DNA from: Sphingomonas sp. NBWT7
GTDB lineage: Bacteria; Pseudomonadota; Alphaproteobacteria; Sphingomonadales; Sphingomonadaceae
Assembly: GCF_014217605.1 (NCBI RefSeq)
Contig: NZ_CP043639.1
Location: 3,096,001-3,160,000 of the forward strand
DNA length: 64,000 nucleotides
Direction: 5' to 3'
The notes beneath the pieces are model-generated. The model searched no databases. It saw nothing but the letters and a program-made list of their open reading frames with translations, and was not told the DNA's origin. This document shows positions 47,380-56,813 of this stretch, piece after piece. Position 1 is the first letter of the stretch, and each line of letters starts with the position of its first letter. Both the position numbers and the translations under genes were made by a program.

Positions 47380-48075
47380 TCAGCCCACCGGATAGCGCAG
47401 CCGGCCGACGAAGCGGCTGAGGCTGGGGCGGTGGCGGGTGCGCTGGACGAACCCCGCCTTGGCCTTTTCGAACCGCATGATCCCTTCGATCCGCCGCGCG
47501 AGGAAGCCGCGCGTGTCGCCGTAATCCTCGCTGTCGTCGTCGAGGAACACCGTCACCGTCGCGCCGTACACCGCGAGCAACATCGCGCGCTTGGTATAGT
47601 GATTGTAGTCGGTCGCGGTATCGCCCGCCGCGCGCCACATCACGTCGACGCTGCGCCAGCCGAGCCGCGCGGCGGTGGCGACGTTCTGCGGCAGCGCGAG
47701 GATCGCGAGCGCGCGGCGCAGCGCCTCACGGTGCGGCGCGACGATCTCCAGCCGGCGCTCGATCAGCACGGTGATCCGCGCGCGGATCTTCATCGCGGCG
47801 AGATCGCCGGGGGCGAAGGACGCGATCATCGCGGCATCGATGCTGGCGAACCACGCGTCGATCATTGCCGCCGCGCCGCCGTCGAACGCGAGCGCGGCGA
47901 CATCGCGATCGACGCCCGCCTGCTCCGCCGCCATGTCGCGCGCGGCATCGCCCCAGCCGTCGAACGCGGCGTTCTCGGCGATCAGCGGCGCCAGCGTTGC
48001 ACGCACCTCGTCGAGCGTCATGTCCTGCGGGTCGGGGCCCGCGCCTGCGGCAGTGTCGGTCACGGTATCGATCAT
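47380..48075 (-). CDS. COQ9 family protein
   Basis: 231 residues from ATG 48075, preceded by AAGGAACG. The COQ9 domain is recognised from WRSVDVMWRAAGDTATDYNHYTKRAMLLAVYGATV and FLDDDSEDYGDTRGFLARRIEGIMRFEK. In mitochondria COQ9 binds lipid and supports the COQ7 hydroxylase in ubiquinone synthesis; alphaproteobacterial homologues are expected to act similarly. Same strand as feoAB, 71 bases upstream of feoA. Confidence 0.92.
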   Translation of the reverse strand: MIDTVTDTAAGAGPDPQDMTLDEVRATLAPLIAENAAFDGWGDAARDMAAEQAGVDRDVAALAFDGGAAAMIDAWFASIDAAMIASFAPGDLAAMKIRARITVLIERRLEIVAPHREALRRALAILALPQNVATAARLGWRSVDVMWRAAGDTATDYNHYTKRAMLLAVYGATVTVFLDDDSEDYGDTRGFLARRIEGIMRFEKAKAGFVQRTRHRPSLSRFVGRLRYPVG

Positions 48076-48116
48076 GGCACGTTCCTTAGCGTTCTTCCTC
48101 AACGCCGCGCCACCAG

Positions 48117-49031
48117 TTACGATGCAGCGGCGACGCGCCGTTCGGGCGCGATCCGCACCAGCACCAGCGCGATCGCCACCAGTATCGCGCCGACGAGATC
48201 GGCCGCACCGAGCCGCTCGTCATAGGCGAGCCAGCCGACGATCGCGGCGACCACTGGCTGGGTGAGCAGCGCGAGGCCGATGACGAGTGGCGGCAGCCGG
48301 CCGAGCGCGTAGATCATCAGCCCCTGGCCGATCACCTGGCTGAGCAGCGCGAGCGCGACCAGCGGGGTCCAATTGCCGGGCAGCACGCGCTCGCCCAGCG
48401 CAATCGCCGCCACCAGCAGCGGCACGACCGCCGCGGCCGACGACAGGCCGAGCGCGGGCAGCGGCGCCATCGTCGTGCGCGCGCGCGCCATCAGGATGAA
48501 ATAGCCGGCGTAGAGGATGCCGGCGAGCAGGCAGAGCAGGTCGCCGACGAGGTTCTGCGGATCGAGCTGGTACGATCGCCCCATCAGCAACGCGGCGCCG
48601 ATTGCGGCGAGCGCGAGTGCCATGCCTTGCATCCGCGTCGGCCAGGCGCGCGCGACGAGGAAGCCGTAGAGCGGGAAGACGAACGTTGCCGCATTGCCGA
48701 ACAGCGTCGCATTGGCAAGCTTGGTATGGTGGATGCCGACGTGCCAGCTGGCGAGATCGCCGGCGAACAGCACGCCCGAGCCGACCAGCACCCAGCCCAG
48801 TCCGCGCGCGCTACTCAGCGGTCGACCGCCGGTGATCGCGGCGAGCAGCAGCAACAGCGGCGTCGCCAGCGCGATGCGCCAGAAGCCGGCGGCGACGGGC
48901 CCGACGTCGGTCAGCCGCACGAACCACGGGCCGAAGGCGAGCGCGAGGTTGCCGGCGAGCAGCGCGGCGAACGCCAGCGCGCCGCCGCTTGGCCGCGCCG
49001 TAGCTTTTCTTGCGTCGCTTCCCTCGTGCAT
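48117..49031 (-). CDS. EamA/DMT family transporter
   Basis: 304 residues from ATG 49031. Ten hydrophobic segments in two EamA repeats: the first begins LAFAALLAGNLALAFGPWFVRLTDVGPVAAGFWRIALATPLL and the second includes LLCLLAGILYAGYFILMARARTT. Inner-membrane drug/metabolite exporter superfamily; substrate unknown. Divergent from the ene-reductase gene at 49095. Confidence 0.92.
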   Translation of the reverse strand: MHEGSDARKATARPSGGALAFAALLAGNLALAFGPWFVRLTDVGPVAAGFWRIALATPLLLLLAAITGGRPLSSARGLGWVLVGSGVLFAGDLASWHVGIHHTKLANATLFGNAATFVFPLYGFLVARAWPTRMQGMALALAAIGAALLMGRSYQLDPQNLVGDLLCLLAGILYAGYFILMARARTTMAPLPALGLSSAAAVVPLLVAAIALGERVLPGNWTPLVALALLSQVIGQGLMIYALGRLPPLVIGLALLTQPVVAAIVGWLAYDERLGAADLVGAILVAIALVLVRIAPERRVAAAS

Positions 49032-49094
49032 GGCGCCCCGTAACCGCCTAGATCGGCGAAGTCCCGTAGCAATGCGAAACGGAAAGGGAATTGA

Positions 49095-50174
49095 ATGCCA
49101 AGCCTCTTCGATCCGATCGAACTCGGCGCGATCCGCGCGTCGAACCGCGTCTTGATGGCGCCGCTGACGCGCACCCGCGCGAGCGACGCGCACGTGCCGA
49201 CCGAGATGATGATTGAATATTATCGGCAGCGCGCAAGCGCCGGCCTCATCATCTCGGAAGCGACCGGGATCAGCCCGCAGGGGCTCGGCTGGCCCAACGC
49301 GCCGGGGCTGTGGAGCGAGGCGCAGGTCGAGGCGTGGAAGCCGGTGACCGAGGCGGTGCACGAGGCCGGCGGCAAGATCATCGCGCAATTGTGGCACCAG
49401 GGCCGACTCGCCCGTCCCGACGTCAACAAGCTGCAGCCGCTGTCCGCCTCCGCGACGCGCGCGCCATATCATAACCCCGACAAGAACCCCTACGGCGAGG
49501 CACGCGCCGCGACGCTCGCCGAGATCAAGGAAGCGGTGGAGCAATATGCCCAGGCCGCGCGTAACGCGCTCGAGGCCGGGTTCGACGGGGTGCAGGTGCA
49601 CGGCGCCAATGGCTATCTGGTCGACCAGTTCCTGCGCGACAACACCAACCTGCGCGATGACGATTACGGCGGCTCGCCCGAGAACCGCATCCGCTTCATG
49701 AAGGAAGTGGTGTCGGCGGTGATCGCGGTGGCGGGCGGCGATCGTACATCGATCCGGCTGTCGCCCAACGGCGAGACGCAGGGCGCCGACGACAGCAATC
49801 CCGAAGCGGTGTTCGTTCCCGCCGCGAAGGCGCTCGACGAACTCGGTATCGCCTTCCTCGAGCTGCGCGAGCAGAGCCCGGACGGCACGTTCGGCGCGAG
49901 CAGCGTTCCCAAGCTTAGCCCGCAGATCCGTAAGGCATTCAGCCGGCCGCTGGTGCTGAACCAGGATTACACGCTCGAGCAGGCGCAGGCCGATCTCGAT
50001 TCGGGGCTGGCCGACGCGATCGCGTTCGGTCGCGCGTTCATCGGCAACCCCGATCTCGTCGAACGGTTGCGCACCGGCGCGCCGCTCGCGAAGGACAATC
50101 CCAAGACGTGGTATTCGTCGGGGCCCGAGGGCTATATCGACTATCCGCCCTATCAGGCGCAGGCCGCGGCCTGA
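49095..50174 (+). CDS. ene-reductase, Old Yellow Enzyme family (NemA-like)
   Basis: FMN-dependent reductase of electron-poor alkenes such as N-ethylmaleimide. 359 residues. FMN and substrate residues include MAPLTRTRA (Thr26 region), AQLWHQGR, and the substrate-binding HGANGYLVDQFL with His169, Asn172 and Tyr174. GRAFIGNPDLVERLR is the C-terminal FMN phosphate region. AAAGGGAA precedes the ATG. Alone in its plus-strand unit, divergent from the EamA gene. A detoxification or stress role is plausible. Confidence 0.93.
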   Translation: MPSLFDPIELGAIRASNRVLMAPLTRTRASDAHVPTEMMIEYYRQRASAGLIISEATGISPQGLGWPNAPGLWSEAQVEAWKPVTEAVHEAGGKIIAQLWHQGRLARPDVNKLQPLSASATRAPYHNPDKNPYGEARAATLAEIKEAVEQYAQAARNALEAGFDGVQVHGANGYLVDQFLRDNTNLRDDDYGGSPENRIRFMKEVVSAVIAVAGGDRTSIRLSPNGETQGADDSNPEAVFVPAAKALDELGIAFLELREQSPDGTFGASSVPKLSPQIRKAFSRPLVLNQDYTLEQAQADLDSGLADAIAFGRAFIGNPDLVERLRTGAPLAKDNPKTWYSSGPEGYIDYPPYQAQAAA

Positions 50175-50228
50175 CGACGACGGCCGGCGGCGTTCCCGTT
50201 TCGTCGATGGGGGCGCCGCCGTCGCCGG

Positions 50229-50699
50229 CTACAGCTGCCGCGTCATGAAGCGGTTGTGCGGGCTTTCTGGATAGCCGCCGAACGGCGGACCGTCGACGAA
50301 GCCGCTCGCCTCGTAGAGCCGGTTGGCCGCGGCGAACATCGGTGCGGTCCCCGTCTCCAGGCTGATCCGCGTGCAACCGCGCGTTCGCGCGAGCGCGATC
50401 AGGTGATCGAGGATCAGGCGCGCGACGCCGCGGCGCAGATGCGCGGTCGCGGTGCGCATCGACTTCACCTCCGCGTGATCGGGCGAAAGCTGGCGCAGCG
50501 CACCGAAGCCGAGCAGCGCATTATCCGCCCACACCGTCCAGAAGCTGATGTCGGGCGCGCGCAACGCCTCCGGGCCGAGCGCATGGGCATTGTCCTGCGG
50601 GGTCGAAGCGCGCGCCTCAGCCAGATGATGGCGGATCAGGGCGTCGACGCGTGGATCGTCGAGCCCGCCCTCGCGCAATTCCATCGCACGCCGCTCCAT
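50229..50699 (-). CDS. GNAT family N-acetyltransferase
   Basis: 156 residues from ATG 50699, sharing one base with the stop of the M14 peptidase. Met at 50684 is an alternative start. ALRQLSPDHAEVKSMRTATAHLRRGVARLILDHLIALARTRG is the acetyl-CoA region, followed by LETGTAPMFAAANRLYEASGFVDGPPFGGY, typical of the YjgM/PAT-like group. Substrate unknown. Last of three overlapping minus-strand genes. Confidence 0.9.
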   Translation of the reverse strand: MERRAMELREGGLDDPRVDALIRHHLAEARASTPQDNAHALGPEALRAPDISFWTVWADNALLGFGALRQLSPDHAEVKSMRTATAHLRRGVARLILDHLIALARTRGCTRISLETGTAPMFAAANRLYEASGFVDGPPFGGYPESPHNRFMTRQL

Positions 50700-51808
50700 C
50701 ACACGTCGCTGATCATCCCGGCAAGCACCTCCAGGCACGAGACGCCAAGCTTCGCCGATCGCTCGGGCGACCAGCCGTGGACCGGATCGGCGTTGGGATC
50801 GTGGTCCTTGAACGGCATCTCCAGTGTGATAGACACCGCGCCGAACCGCTCGGCGAGCTGATTGGTCGACATCGACAGATTGGCGCGGCCGGCGGGCGTC
50901 TTGGCATAGCCGAGCTCGGTCTGGAAATCGGGGGTATGCGCCGCCAGCCGCCGGCCGAACTCGGTGAACAGCGCGGCGCGATCGGCACGCAGCGAAGGGA
51001 TCCCCTCGAACCCGGCGATGAAGTTCGCCGCGATCGCCTCGTCGCCGTGAACGTCGAGCGCGAAGTCGACGCCCGTCTCGTCCATCGCGGCGCGCACGTG
51101 ATAGACTTCAGGGCTCTTCTCCAGCGTCGGTGCGTGCCATTCGCGATTGAGGTTCACGCCGGCGGCATTGGTGCGCAGGTGGCCGCGGCGCGTGCCGTCG
51201 GGGTTCATGTTGGGGACGACGTGGACCGTCGCGGCGGCGAGCAGCGGCGCCGCGGCGGGGCTTGTCAGCCAGTCGAGCGCGCCTTCCATCCACCATTCGG
51301 CCATCGATTCGCCGGGGTGTTGGCGCGCGTAGAGCCACACCTGCTTGGCGCCCGTCCCGATGCGGAAATAGTCGATCGCCTGCCCGTCGAGCGTGGTGCC
51401 AAGCTCACGATGCGTGATCCCTGGTCGCGCCGCGATCCGCGCGACGAGATCGGCGTGCTGCTCCGTCGTATAGGGGGCGAAATAGGCGAACCAAGCGACG
51501 GCTGCGTCGCCCGGCCAGTCGAATTCGAGGACGCCGTCAGCGTAGCGCGTCTCGATCTGGCGCCAGCTGCGCCGATCGGTCGAGACGCGCGCGCGATAGC
51601 CCGGCCAGCCGAACGGATAGGCCGCGCCGGCGGCGTTGAGGATGCGGAAAGTGAGCGGCCGCCCTTGGGCGCCGGCGACGCGAAAGTAGAACCATTGAAA
51701 GAAGTCGGACTGGTGATCGGCGACGATCTCGAGGTCGACGCGGTCACCGTCGATCGCGACGAGCCGGATGTTGCCGCTGTCGAACGCGGCGTTGATGCTG
51801 AAGGTCAT
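50699..51808 (-). CDS. M14 family zinc carboxypeptidase
   Basis: 369 residues from ATG 51808. An N-terminal beta domain (about 1-115) resembles that of cytosolic carboxypeptidases. Zinc ligands are His164 and Glu167 (RQHPGES) and His254 (LDVHGDE); Arg222 (NLNREW) and catalytic Glu330 (SITLEMPF) complete the site. The set indicates an active carboxypeptidase of the CCP/AGBL-like group with no export signal. Start overlaps the lipoprotein gene stop by four bases. Confidence 0.9.
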   Translation of the reverse strand: MTFSINAAFDSGNIRLVAIDGDRVDLEIVADHQSDFFQWFYFRVAGAQGRPLTFRILNAAGAAYPFGWPGYRARVSTDRRSWRQIETRYADGVLEFDWPGDAAVAWFAYFAPYTTEQHADLVARIAARPGITHRELGTTLDGQAIDYFRIGTGAKQVWLYARQHPGESMAEWWMEGALDWLTSPAAAPLLAAATVHVVPNMNPDGTRRGHLRTNAAGVNLNREWHAPTLEKSPEVYHVRAAMDETGVDFALDVHGDEAIAANFIAGFEGIPSLRADRAALFTEFGRRLAAHTPDFQTELGYAKTPAGRANLSMSTNQLAERFGAVSITLEMPFKDHDPNADPVHGWSPERSAKLGVSCLEVLAGMISDV

Positions 51809-52404
51809 GGTACCTCGATAGTGCGCCCGCTCTCGCCGGGGAAGCCGGCGAACAGCGCGCGCGCGAGCCGCCCGGCGATCGCGGGAGCGTCGGCATCCGA
51901 TGCCTGCGCATCGGTGAGCGATTGCGCCTGGCCCTCCCACACCGCGTCGGCGCCATGGCGGATGCGCACCGACAATTCGGTGACGATCCCCTCGCGCCCG
52001 CCGCTGCCGCCGACCGGGAAGTTCACCCCGCCGCCAAGACCCACGCCGCCGCCGCGCCCGCCGCTGATCCCGCCGCCGCCGATCCCTACCGAGAACGGTG
52101 AGCGACGCGGGGGCAGCGGGCGGGAGGTGCGGGTGAAGCCGACGGTGGCGAGGAAATCCGCCTTCGCGCCGGGTGCTGGATTTGTGTAGCCGAGCCGCAG
52201 CAATGCGCTCTGCACCGCGGCGGCATAGGTCTTGTACTCGATGCTCGCGCTGCCGCCGCCGGCCAGCGGCTCGACCGCGATCGTGCCGCGATCGGTCATC
52301 GCGTTGAAATGGAAGCGCGTCGTCTGGACGGGGAAGCGCGACGGGCCGGTGGCGCAGCCCGCCAGCGCGACGGCAAGGCCGGCGATCGTCAGAAAGGTGC
52401 GCAT
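51805..52404 (-). CDS. DUF4136-type lipoprotein
   Basis: 199 residues from ATG 52404. The signal peptide ends in a lipobox LAGC (Cys at about 17), so it is a membrane-anchored lipoprotein. The domain is DUF4136-like (FHFNAMTDRGTIAVEPLAGG, VQSALLRLGYT, KADFLATVGF). A Gly-rich insert (GIGGGGISGGRGGGVGLGGG) sits at about 105-130. Function unknown. First gene of the lipoprotein-M14-GNAT unit. Confidence 0.85.
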   Translation of the reverse strand: MRTFLTIAGLAVALAGCATGPSRFPVQTTRFHFNAMTDRGTIAVEPLAGGGSASIEYKTYAAAVQSALLRLGYTNPAPGAKADFLATVGFTRTSRPLPPRRSPFSVGIGGGGISGGRGGGVGLGGGVNFPVGGSGGREGIVTELSVRIRHGADAVWEGQAQSLTDAQASDADAPAIAGRLARALFAGFPGESGRTIEVP

Positions 52405-52467
52405 GGCTGGTCGTTTCCCCGTGGTCGTTACGCCGCTATAACGCACCGGTTCGTCGACGGCTCCGGC

Positions 52468-52496
52468 TTGACTTGCAAGGGGGCTGCCACTAGGCG
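52468..52496 (+). promoter_or_regulatory. candidate sigma-70 promoter for rpmJ
   Basis: TTGACT (52468-52473) and TAGGCG (52491-52496) are separated by 17 bases. The -35 box is a strong match; the -10 is weak but ends 43 bases upstream of the rpmJ start. The purely sequence-based call is of moderate value. Confidence 0.5.
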
Positions 52497-52539
52497 CGCA
52501 CGCTTTCCGATCACGCCCATATAAAGAAGCGAATCCGCC

Positions 52540-52665
52540 ATGAAGATCCGCAACAGCCTGAAGTCGCTCAAGGACCGCCACCGCGACAACCGCGTCATCC
52601 GTCGCCGCGGCCGGACCTACGTCATCAACAAGACGAATCGCCGCTTCAAGGCGCGCCAGGGCTGA
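52540..52665 (+). CDS. rpmJ: 50S ribosomal protein L36, Cys-less form
   Basis: 41 residues beginning [17 protein letters not shown] and ending NRRFKARQG. It is too short to be found by long-frame searches but is unmistakable. It lacks all four zinc-ligand cysteines of the classical form, so it is the zinc-independent type (YkgO-like), common in alphaproteobacteria. L36 sits at the large-subunit surface near helix 89-97. The HAD gene follows 16 bases later. Confidence 0.96.
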   Translation: MKIRNSLKSLKDRHRDNRVIRRRGRTYVINKTNRRFKARQG

Positions 52666-52681
52666 TCCTGCCGCGCGCGTG

Positions 52682-53296
52682 ATGCCGGGGCCGAGCGCCG
52701 TCGTTTTCGACGTCGGCCACGTCCTCTACGATTGGGATCCGCGGATCCTCTACCGGCGCCTCATCCCCGACGATGCGGCGCTGGACGCGTTTCTACGCGA
52801 CGTGTGCACGCGTGAATGGCATTTCCAGCACGATGCCGGGCGGCCGTTCGCCGAAACGTCGGCCGAACTATCGGCGCGCAATCCCGAGCACGCGCATCTG
52901 ATCGCCGAATGGGGACCGCGCTTTTCCGAGCAGATCCCCGGCCCCATCGCCGGTATGCCCGAACTTGTCGCAGAGCTCGACGCGGCGGGCGTGCCACTAT
53001 TCGCGATCACCAACTTCAGCGACGAATTCTTCGCGCCGTTCCGCGCGCAGGAGGCGGCGCTGTTCGATCGTTTCCGCGGCATCGTCGTCTCGGGCGCCGA
53101 GCGGCTGATGAAGCCGCACGCGCCAATCTATCACCTCGCGCTGGCGCGGTTCGGGCTGGCGCCGCACGAGGCGCTGTTCGTCGACGATCGGCAGGACAAT
53201 GTCGACGGCGCACTGGCGGTGGGCATGCACGCGGTGCGCTTCGCTGATGCCGCGACGCTTCGCGCGGACCTCGCGCGCTACGGCCTGCTTGGCTGA
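52682..53296 (+). CDS. HAD-like hydrolase (YihX group)
   Basis: 204 residues from ATG 52682; GTG 52679 is an alternative. Motif I is FDVGHVLYDWD, motif II ITNFS, motif III Lys in RLMKPHAPIY, and motif IV FVDDRQDN. The Asp-x-Gly form of motif I is normal for this subgroup. Probably a small-molecule phosphatase acting in the cytosol. It follows rpmJ closely and is convergent with pyk. Confidence 0.88.
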   Translation: MPGPSAVVFDVGHVLYDWDPRILYRRLIPDDAALDAFLRDVCTREWHFQHDAGRPFAETSAELSARNPEHAHLIAEWGPRFSEQIPGPIAGMPELVAELDAAGVPLFAITNFSDEFFAPFRAQEAALFDRFRGIVVSGAERLMKPHAPIYHLALARFGLAPHEALFVDDRQDNVDGALAVGMHAVRFADAATLRADLARYGLLG

Positions 53297-53317
53297 ACCG
53301 CGACGCGGCGCCAGGCG

Positions 53318-54772
53318 TCAGCCGTAATTCTTAAGCTCGTCGCCGACGATCCGCACCACGTGAATGACGTTGGTCGACCCCGGCGTACGGAACGGGACGC
53401 CGGCCATGATGATCACCCGGTCACCCGCCTCGACGATCCGCTGACGCAGCGCGACGCGCTTCGCCTTGGCGACCATCTCCTCGAACGAATCGACGTCGCG
53501 CGTGTGCACCGCATGCGTGCCCCATAGCAGCCCGAGCCGGCGTGCGGTCTCGACGCGCGGCGTCAGCACCAGCAGCGGCACCGACGGCCGCTCGCGCGCG
53601 ACGCGCCGCGCCGTCGAACCCGACGTGGTGAAGCAGATGATCGCCTTGGCGGAAACGGTCAGCGCGATGTTCTTAGCGGCCTCCGCCAATGCATCGGCGG
53701 TGGTGGGGTCGGGCCGCGTCACGGTGAAGCGGATGCGGTCGCCGTGCATCGGATCGCGTTCCACCGCCTCACCGATCGCGTTCATCATCGCGACCGATTC
53801 GACGGGCCACGCGCCCGCCGCGCTCTCCGCCGACAGCATGATCGCGTCCGCCCCGTCGTAGATCGCGGTGGCGACGTCGGACACTTCGGCGCGCGTCGGC
53901 GAGGGCGACGTGATCATCGATTCGAGCATCTGCGTCGCGACGATCACCGGCCGGCCGAGCCGGCGCGACGTCTCGACGATGCGCTTCTGCAACGGCGGCA
54001 CCGACTGCGGCGGTAATTCGACGCCGAGATCGCCGCGCGCGACCATCACGCCGTCGCACATCTCGACGATCTCCTCGAGCCGATCGATCGCGGCAGGCTT
54101 CTCGATCTTGGCGAGCAGCGCGGCCTTGCCGGCGATCAGCTTGCGCGCCTCGGCCAGATCCTCCGGCCGCTGGACGAACGACAGCGCGATCCAGTCGACC
54201 CCCTCGTCGATCGCAAAGGCGAGATCGGAGCGGTCCTTGTCGGTCAGCGCCGCCATCGGCACGACGACGTCGGGCACGTTCAGCCCCTTGTTGTTGCTCA
54301 GCGCCCCGCCGACCTCGACGCGCGTGACGATGCGCGCGTCGTCATGCTCCACCACGCGCAGTACCAGCTTGCCGTCGTCGAGCAGCAGTCGCGCGCCCGG
54401 CTCGATCGCGGCGAAGATCTCTCGGTGCGGCAGCTCGACGCGCGTCGCGTCGCCGGGCGTCGCATCGCGATCGAGCGTGAAGCTCGCACCCTGTTCGAGC
54501 ATGATCCGCCCGTCGGCGAAGCGCCCAACGCGCAGCTTTGGCCCCTGCAGATCGGCGAGGATCGTCGTCGGGCGGCCGAACTTCTTCTCCAGCGCGCGGA
54601 TCGCCTGGATCACGCCGACCTTGGATGCCTGATCGCCGTGGCTCATGTTGATGCGGAACGCGTCCGCCCCCGCCTCGAACAGCGTGGCGATCATCTCGGG
54701 CGTCGCGCTGGCGGGCCCCAGCGTCGCGAGCACGCGGACCTTGCGGCTGCGGGGGCTGATCGCTCTCGTCAT
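53318..54772 (-). CDS. pyk: pyruvate kinase
   Basis: Last glycolytic step: PEP + ADP to pyruvate + ATP. 484 residues, standard size. Motifs are LATLGPASATPEMI, FRINMSHGDQ, LADLQGPKLRVG, MVARGDLGVELPPQSVPPLQKRI, and the C-terminal domain with FTTSGSTARRVARERPSVPLLVLTP. Active-site Lys and Glu residues are in the expected places. Divergent from the DUF1244 gene. Confidence 0.97.
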   Translation of the reverse strand: MTRAISPRSRKVRVLATLGPASATPEMIATLFEAGADAFRINMSHGDQASKVGVIQAIRALEKKFGRPTTILADLQGPKLRVGRFADGRIMLEQGASFTLDRDATPGDATRVELPHREIFAAIEPGARLLLDDGKLVLRVVEHDDARIVTRVEVGGALSNNKGLNVPDVVVPMAALTDKDRSDLAFAIDEGVDWIALSFVQRPEDLAEARKLIAGKAALLAKIEKPAAIDRLEEIVEMCDGVMVARGDLGVELPPQSVPPLQKRIVETSRRLGRPVIVATQMLESMITSPSPTRAEVSDVATAIYDGADAIMLSAESAAGAWPVESVAMMNAIGEAVERDPMHGDRIRFTVTRPDPTTADALAEAAKNIALTVSAKAIICFTTSGSTARRVARERPSVPLLVLTPRVETARRLGLLWGTHAVHTRDVDSFEEMVAKAKRVALRQRIVEAGDRVIIMAGVPFRTPGSTNVIHVVRIVGDELKNYG

Positions 54773-54845
54773 GAAAAGGGTTCCTCGGGCGTTGCCGCGG
54801 CTGCCCTAACGCCTATCTGCGGTCGATCAACCTTGGAGCAGAAGA

Positions 54846-55136
54846 ATGGACCCGATTGACGCAATCGACGATGCGACGGCGGCCGCCGCCTTCCGCCGGC
54901 TGGTGCACCACCTGCGCCACCGCGACGACGCGCAGAACGTCGATCTGATGGGGCTCGCCGGCTTCTGCCGCAACTGCCTGTCGGACTGGATCGGCGAGGC
55001 GGGCGGGCTGCCGAAGGAGGAGGCGCGCACCGCGATCTACGGCATGCCGTACGACGCGTGGAAGCAGGCGCATCAGCAGGAGGCGACGCCCGAACAGCTC
55101 GCGCGGATGAAGGCGAGCATCGCGCGCAACGCCTGA
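54846..55136 (+). CDS. DUF1244 family protein
   Basis: 96 residues, ATG preceded by GGAGCAGAAG. The family pattern is clear: VDLMGLAGFCRNCLSDWIGEAG then YGMPYDAWKQAHQQEATPEQLARM. Two cysteines (FCRNCL) might bind metal. Small all-alpha cytoplasmic protein of unknown function, found in many alpha- and gammaproteobacteria. Divergent from pyk. Confidence 0.93.
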   Translation: MDPIDAIDDATAAAAFRRLVHHLRHRDDAQNVDLMGLAGFCRNCLSDWIGEAGGLPKEEARTAIYGMPYDAWKQAHQQEATPEQLARMKASIARNA

Positions 55137-55283
55137 GGCCGGCGCTCCGATCGACGCGGGCTTGATCGACCTTTGGCGTATGGCGCTTGTCGACCAAGGC
55201 TTGTCGAACCGCGCCGCATTCTTCTACCGCCCGCCGGTACAGGACGGGCGGCGGCATAGCCGCGCGCGAACGGGGGGACGGTA

Positions 55284-56654
55284 ATGACGAAGACGCTTCT
55301 GACCGCAATGATGATCACCGTGGCGGCGCCCGCACTGGTCGCGCCGGCGATGGCGCAGACCGCACCCGCGGCCCCCCCCGTCGCTTCGCCCGGTGCTTCC
55401 CCCGTGGCTTCCAAAGTCACCTTCATCCACGCCGGCGCGCTGCTCGACCGGCCGGGCCAGGCGCCGCGCGGCAACAGCACGATCGTGGTGCGCGACGGGC
55501 GCATCGCCGAGGTGCGTGACGGCTTCGCCGCGCCCGATGCCGGCGCGATGCTGGTCGATCTCAAGGACAAGTTCGTCCTGCCCGGGCTGATCGATCTCCA
55601 CGTCCACCTGCTCGGCATCGGCGGCGATCCGATGCGCGCGCGCCTCTCCGCGCTCAACACCGAGCAGGCCGACGATCTGATGTACGGCGCGGGCAATGCA
55701 CGCGCGACGCTGCGCGCGGGCTTCACCACGGTGCGCGACCTGGGCGGCGATCCGCGCGGGATCCGCGCGCTGCGCGACGCGATGGAGCGCGGCGACGCCG
55801 AAGGGCCGACGATCATCAACGCCGGCGCGCCGATCTCGGTGACGGGCGGGCACGGCGATCCATTGAACGGCCTCGCCGAGCCGTACGCGCACGCGGTCGC
55901 CGAAACGGTCGAGAACACCTGCGACGGCCCCGCCGATTGCGTGCGCGCGACGCGGCGGCAGATCGGGCTGGGCGCGCAGGTGGTGAAGATCACCGCGACG
56001 GGCGGCGTCCTGTCGAACGTGTCGGGCGGGCTCGGCCGCGCGTTCACGCCCGAGGAGATGAAGGCGATCGTCGACACTGCGCACGGCCTCGGCCGCAAGG
56101 TCGCCGCGCACAGCCACGCGGCCGAGGGCAGCAACGCGGCGCTGGCGGCGGGCGTCGACACGATCGAGCACGGCAGCTTCATCACCGACGAGACGATCGC
56201 GCTGTTCAAGAAGACCGGCGCCTATCTGGTGCCGACCGAGATCGCGCCCGTCGCGGCGCTGGCGCAAGCCCGCGCCGGCGCGCTGCCGCCGGCAACGATC
56301 CCCAAGGCCGAGGCTGCCGCCGCCGCGATGCAGGACAGCCATCGCCGCGCGTACAAGGCGGGCGTCAAGTTCGCCTTCGGCACCGACAGCGGCGTGTCGA
56401 AGCACGGCGACAATGCGCAGGAGTTCGCGCTGCTCGTCGACAAGGTCGGCATGACCCCGACCGAGGCGATCCGCAGCGCCACGGTGACCGCCGCGGAGGT
56501 GCTGAACCAGGGCAACACGATCGGCACGATCGAGCCGGGCAAGACGGCGGACATCATCGCCGTCGACGCATCGCCGCTGCAGGACGTGCGCCAGCTCGAG
56601 CGGGTGCGCTTCGTGATGCACAAGGGGGCGATCGCCCGCCGGCTCGGCGAATAA
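55284..56654 (+). CDS. secreted metal-dependent amidohydrolase
   Basis: 456 residues with a signal peptide ending near PAMAQ (25). TIM-barrel amidohydrolase: metal ligands His106 and His108 (DLHVH), Lys235 (VVKI, carboxylated Lys in this group), His276 (AAHSH), His296 (IEHGS) and the catalytic Asp in FGTDSGV near 374. The family includes prolidase- and imidazolonepropionase-like enzymes. Related proteins act on Xaa-Pro or Xaa-Arg dipeptides, but the substrate is open. GGGGGGACGG precedes the start. An upstream inverted repeat (55227-55251) is a possible leader structure. Confidence 0.88.
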   Translation: MTKTLLTAMMITVAAPALVAPAMAQTAPAAPPVASPGASPVASKVTFIHAGALLDRPGQAPRGNSTIVVRDGRIAEVRDGFAAPDAGAMLVDLKDKFVLPGLIDLHVHLLGIGGDPMRARLSALNTEQADDLMYGAGNARATLRAGFTTVRDLGGDPRGIRALRDAMERGDAEGPTIINAGAPISVTGGHGDPLNGLAEPYAHAVAETVENTCDGPADCVRATRRQIGLGAQVVKITATGGVLSNVSGGLGRAFTPEEMKAIVDTAHGLGRKVAAHSHAAEGSNAALAAGVDTIEHGSFITDETIALFKKTGAYLVPTEIAPVAALAQARAGALPPATIPKAEAAAAAMQDSHRRAYKAGVKFAFGTDSGVSKHGDNAQEFALLVDKVGMTPTEAIRSATVTAAEVLNQGNTIGTIEPGKTADIIAVDASPLQDVRQLERVRFVMHKGAIARRLGE

Positions 56655-56813
56655 GCCGGTCGGCGGGCGCGCGCCGCGCTTCGCCGAATAGCATTTGATC
56701 GGGGCGGCGGCGCCACGTAGAGGCCGCCGCCGCAACCGGATTAACGGTAACCGCACCGTCCCCCGCACGCGATTCGTGTGGGGCGGCGGTGCTTCATCTT
56801 TGGGGGTTTTGAA

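Noticed and set aside
52449..52463. GTTC-N7-GCTC near the rpmJ promoter
   Set aside because: One half-site is mismatched and rpmJ is not a known SOS gene; probably chance.
54780..54794. GTTC-N7-GTTG between pyk and DUF1244
   Set aside because: One mismatch and no damage-related gene; treated as background.
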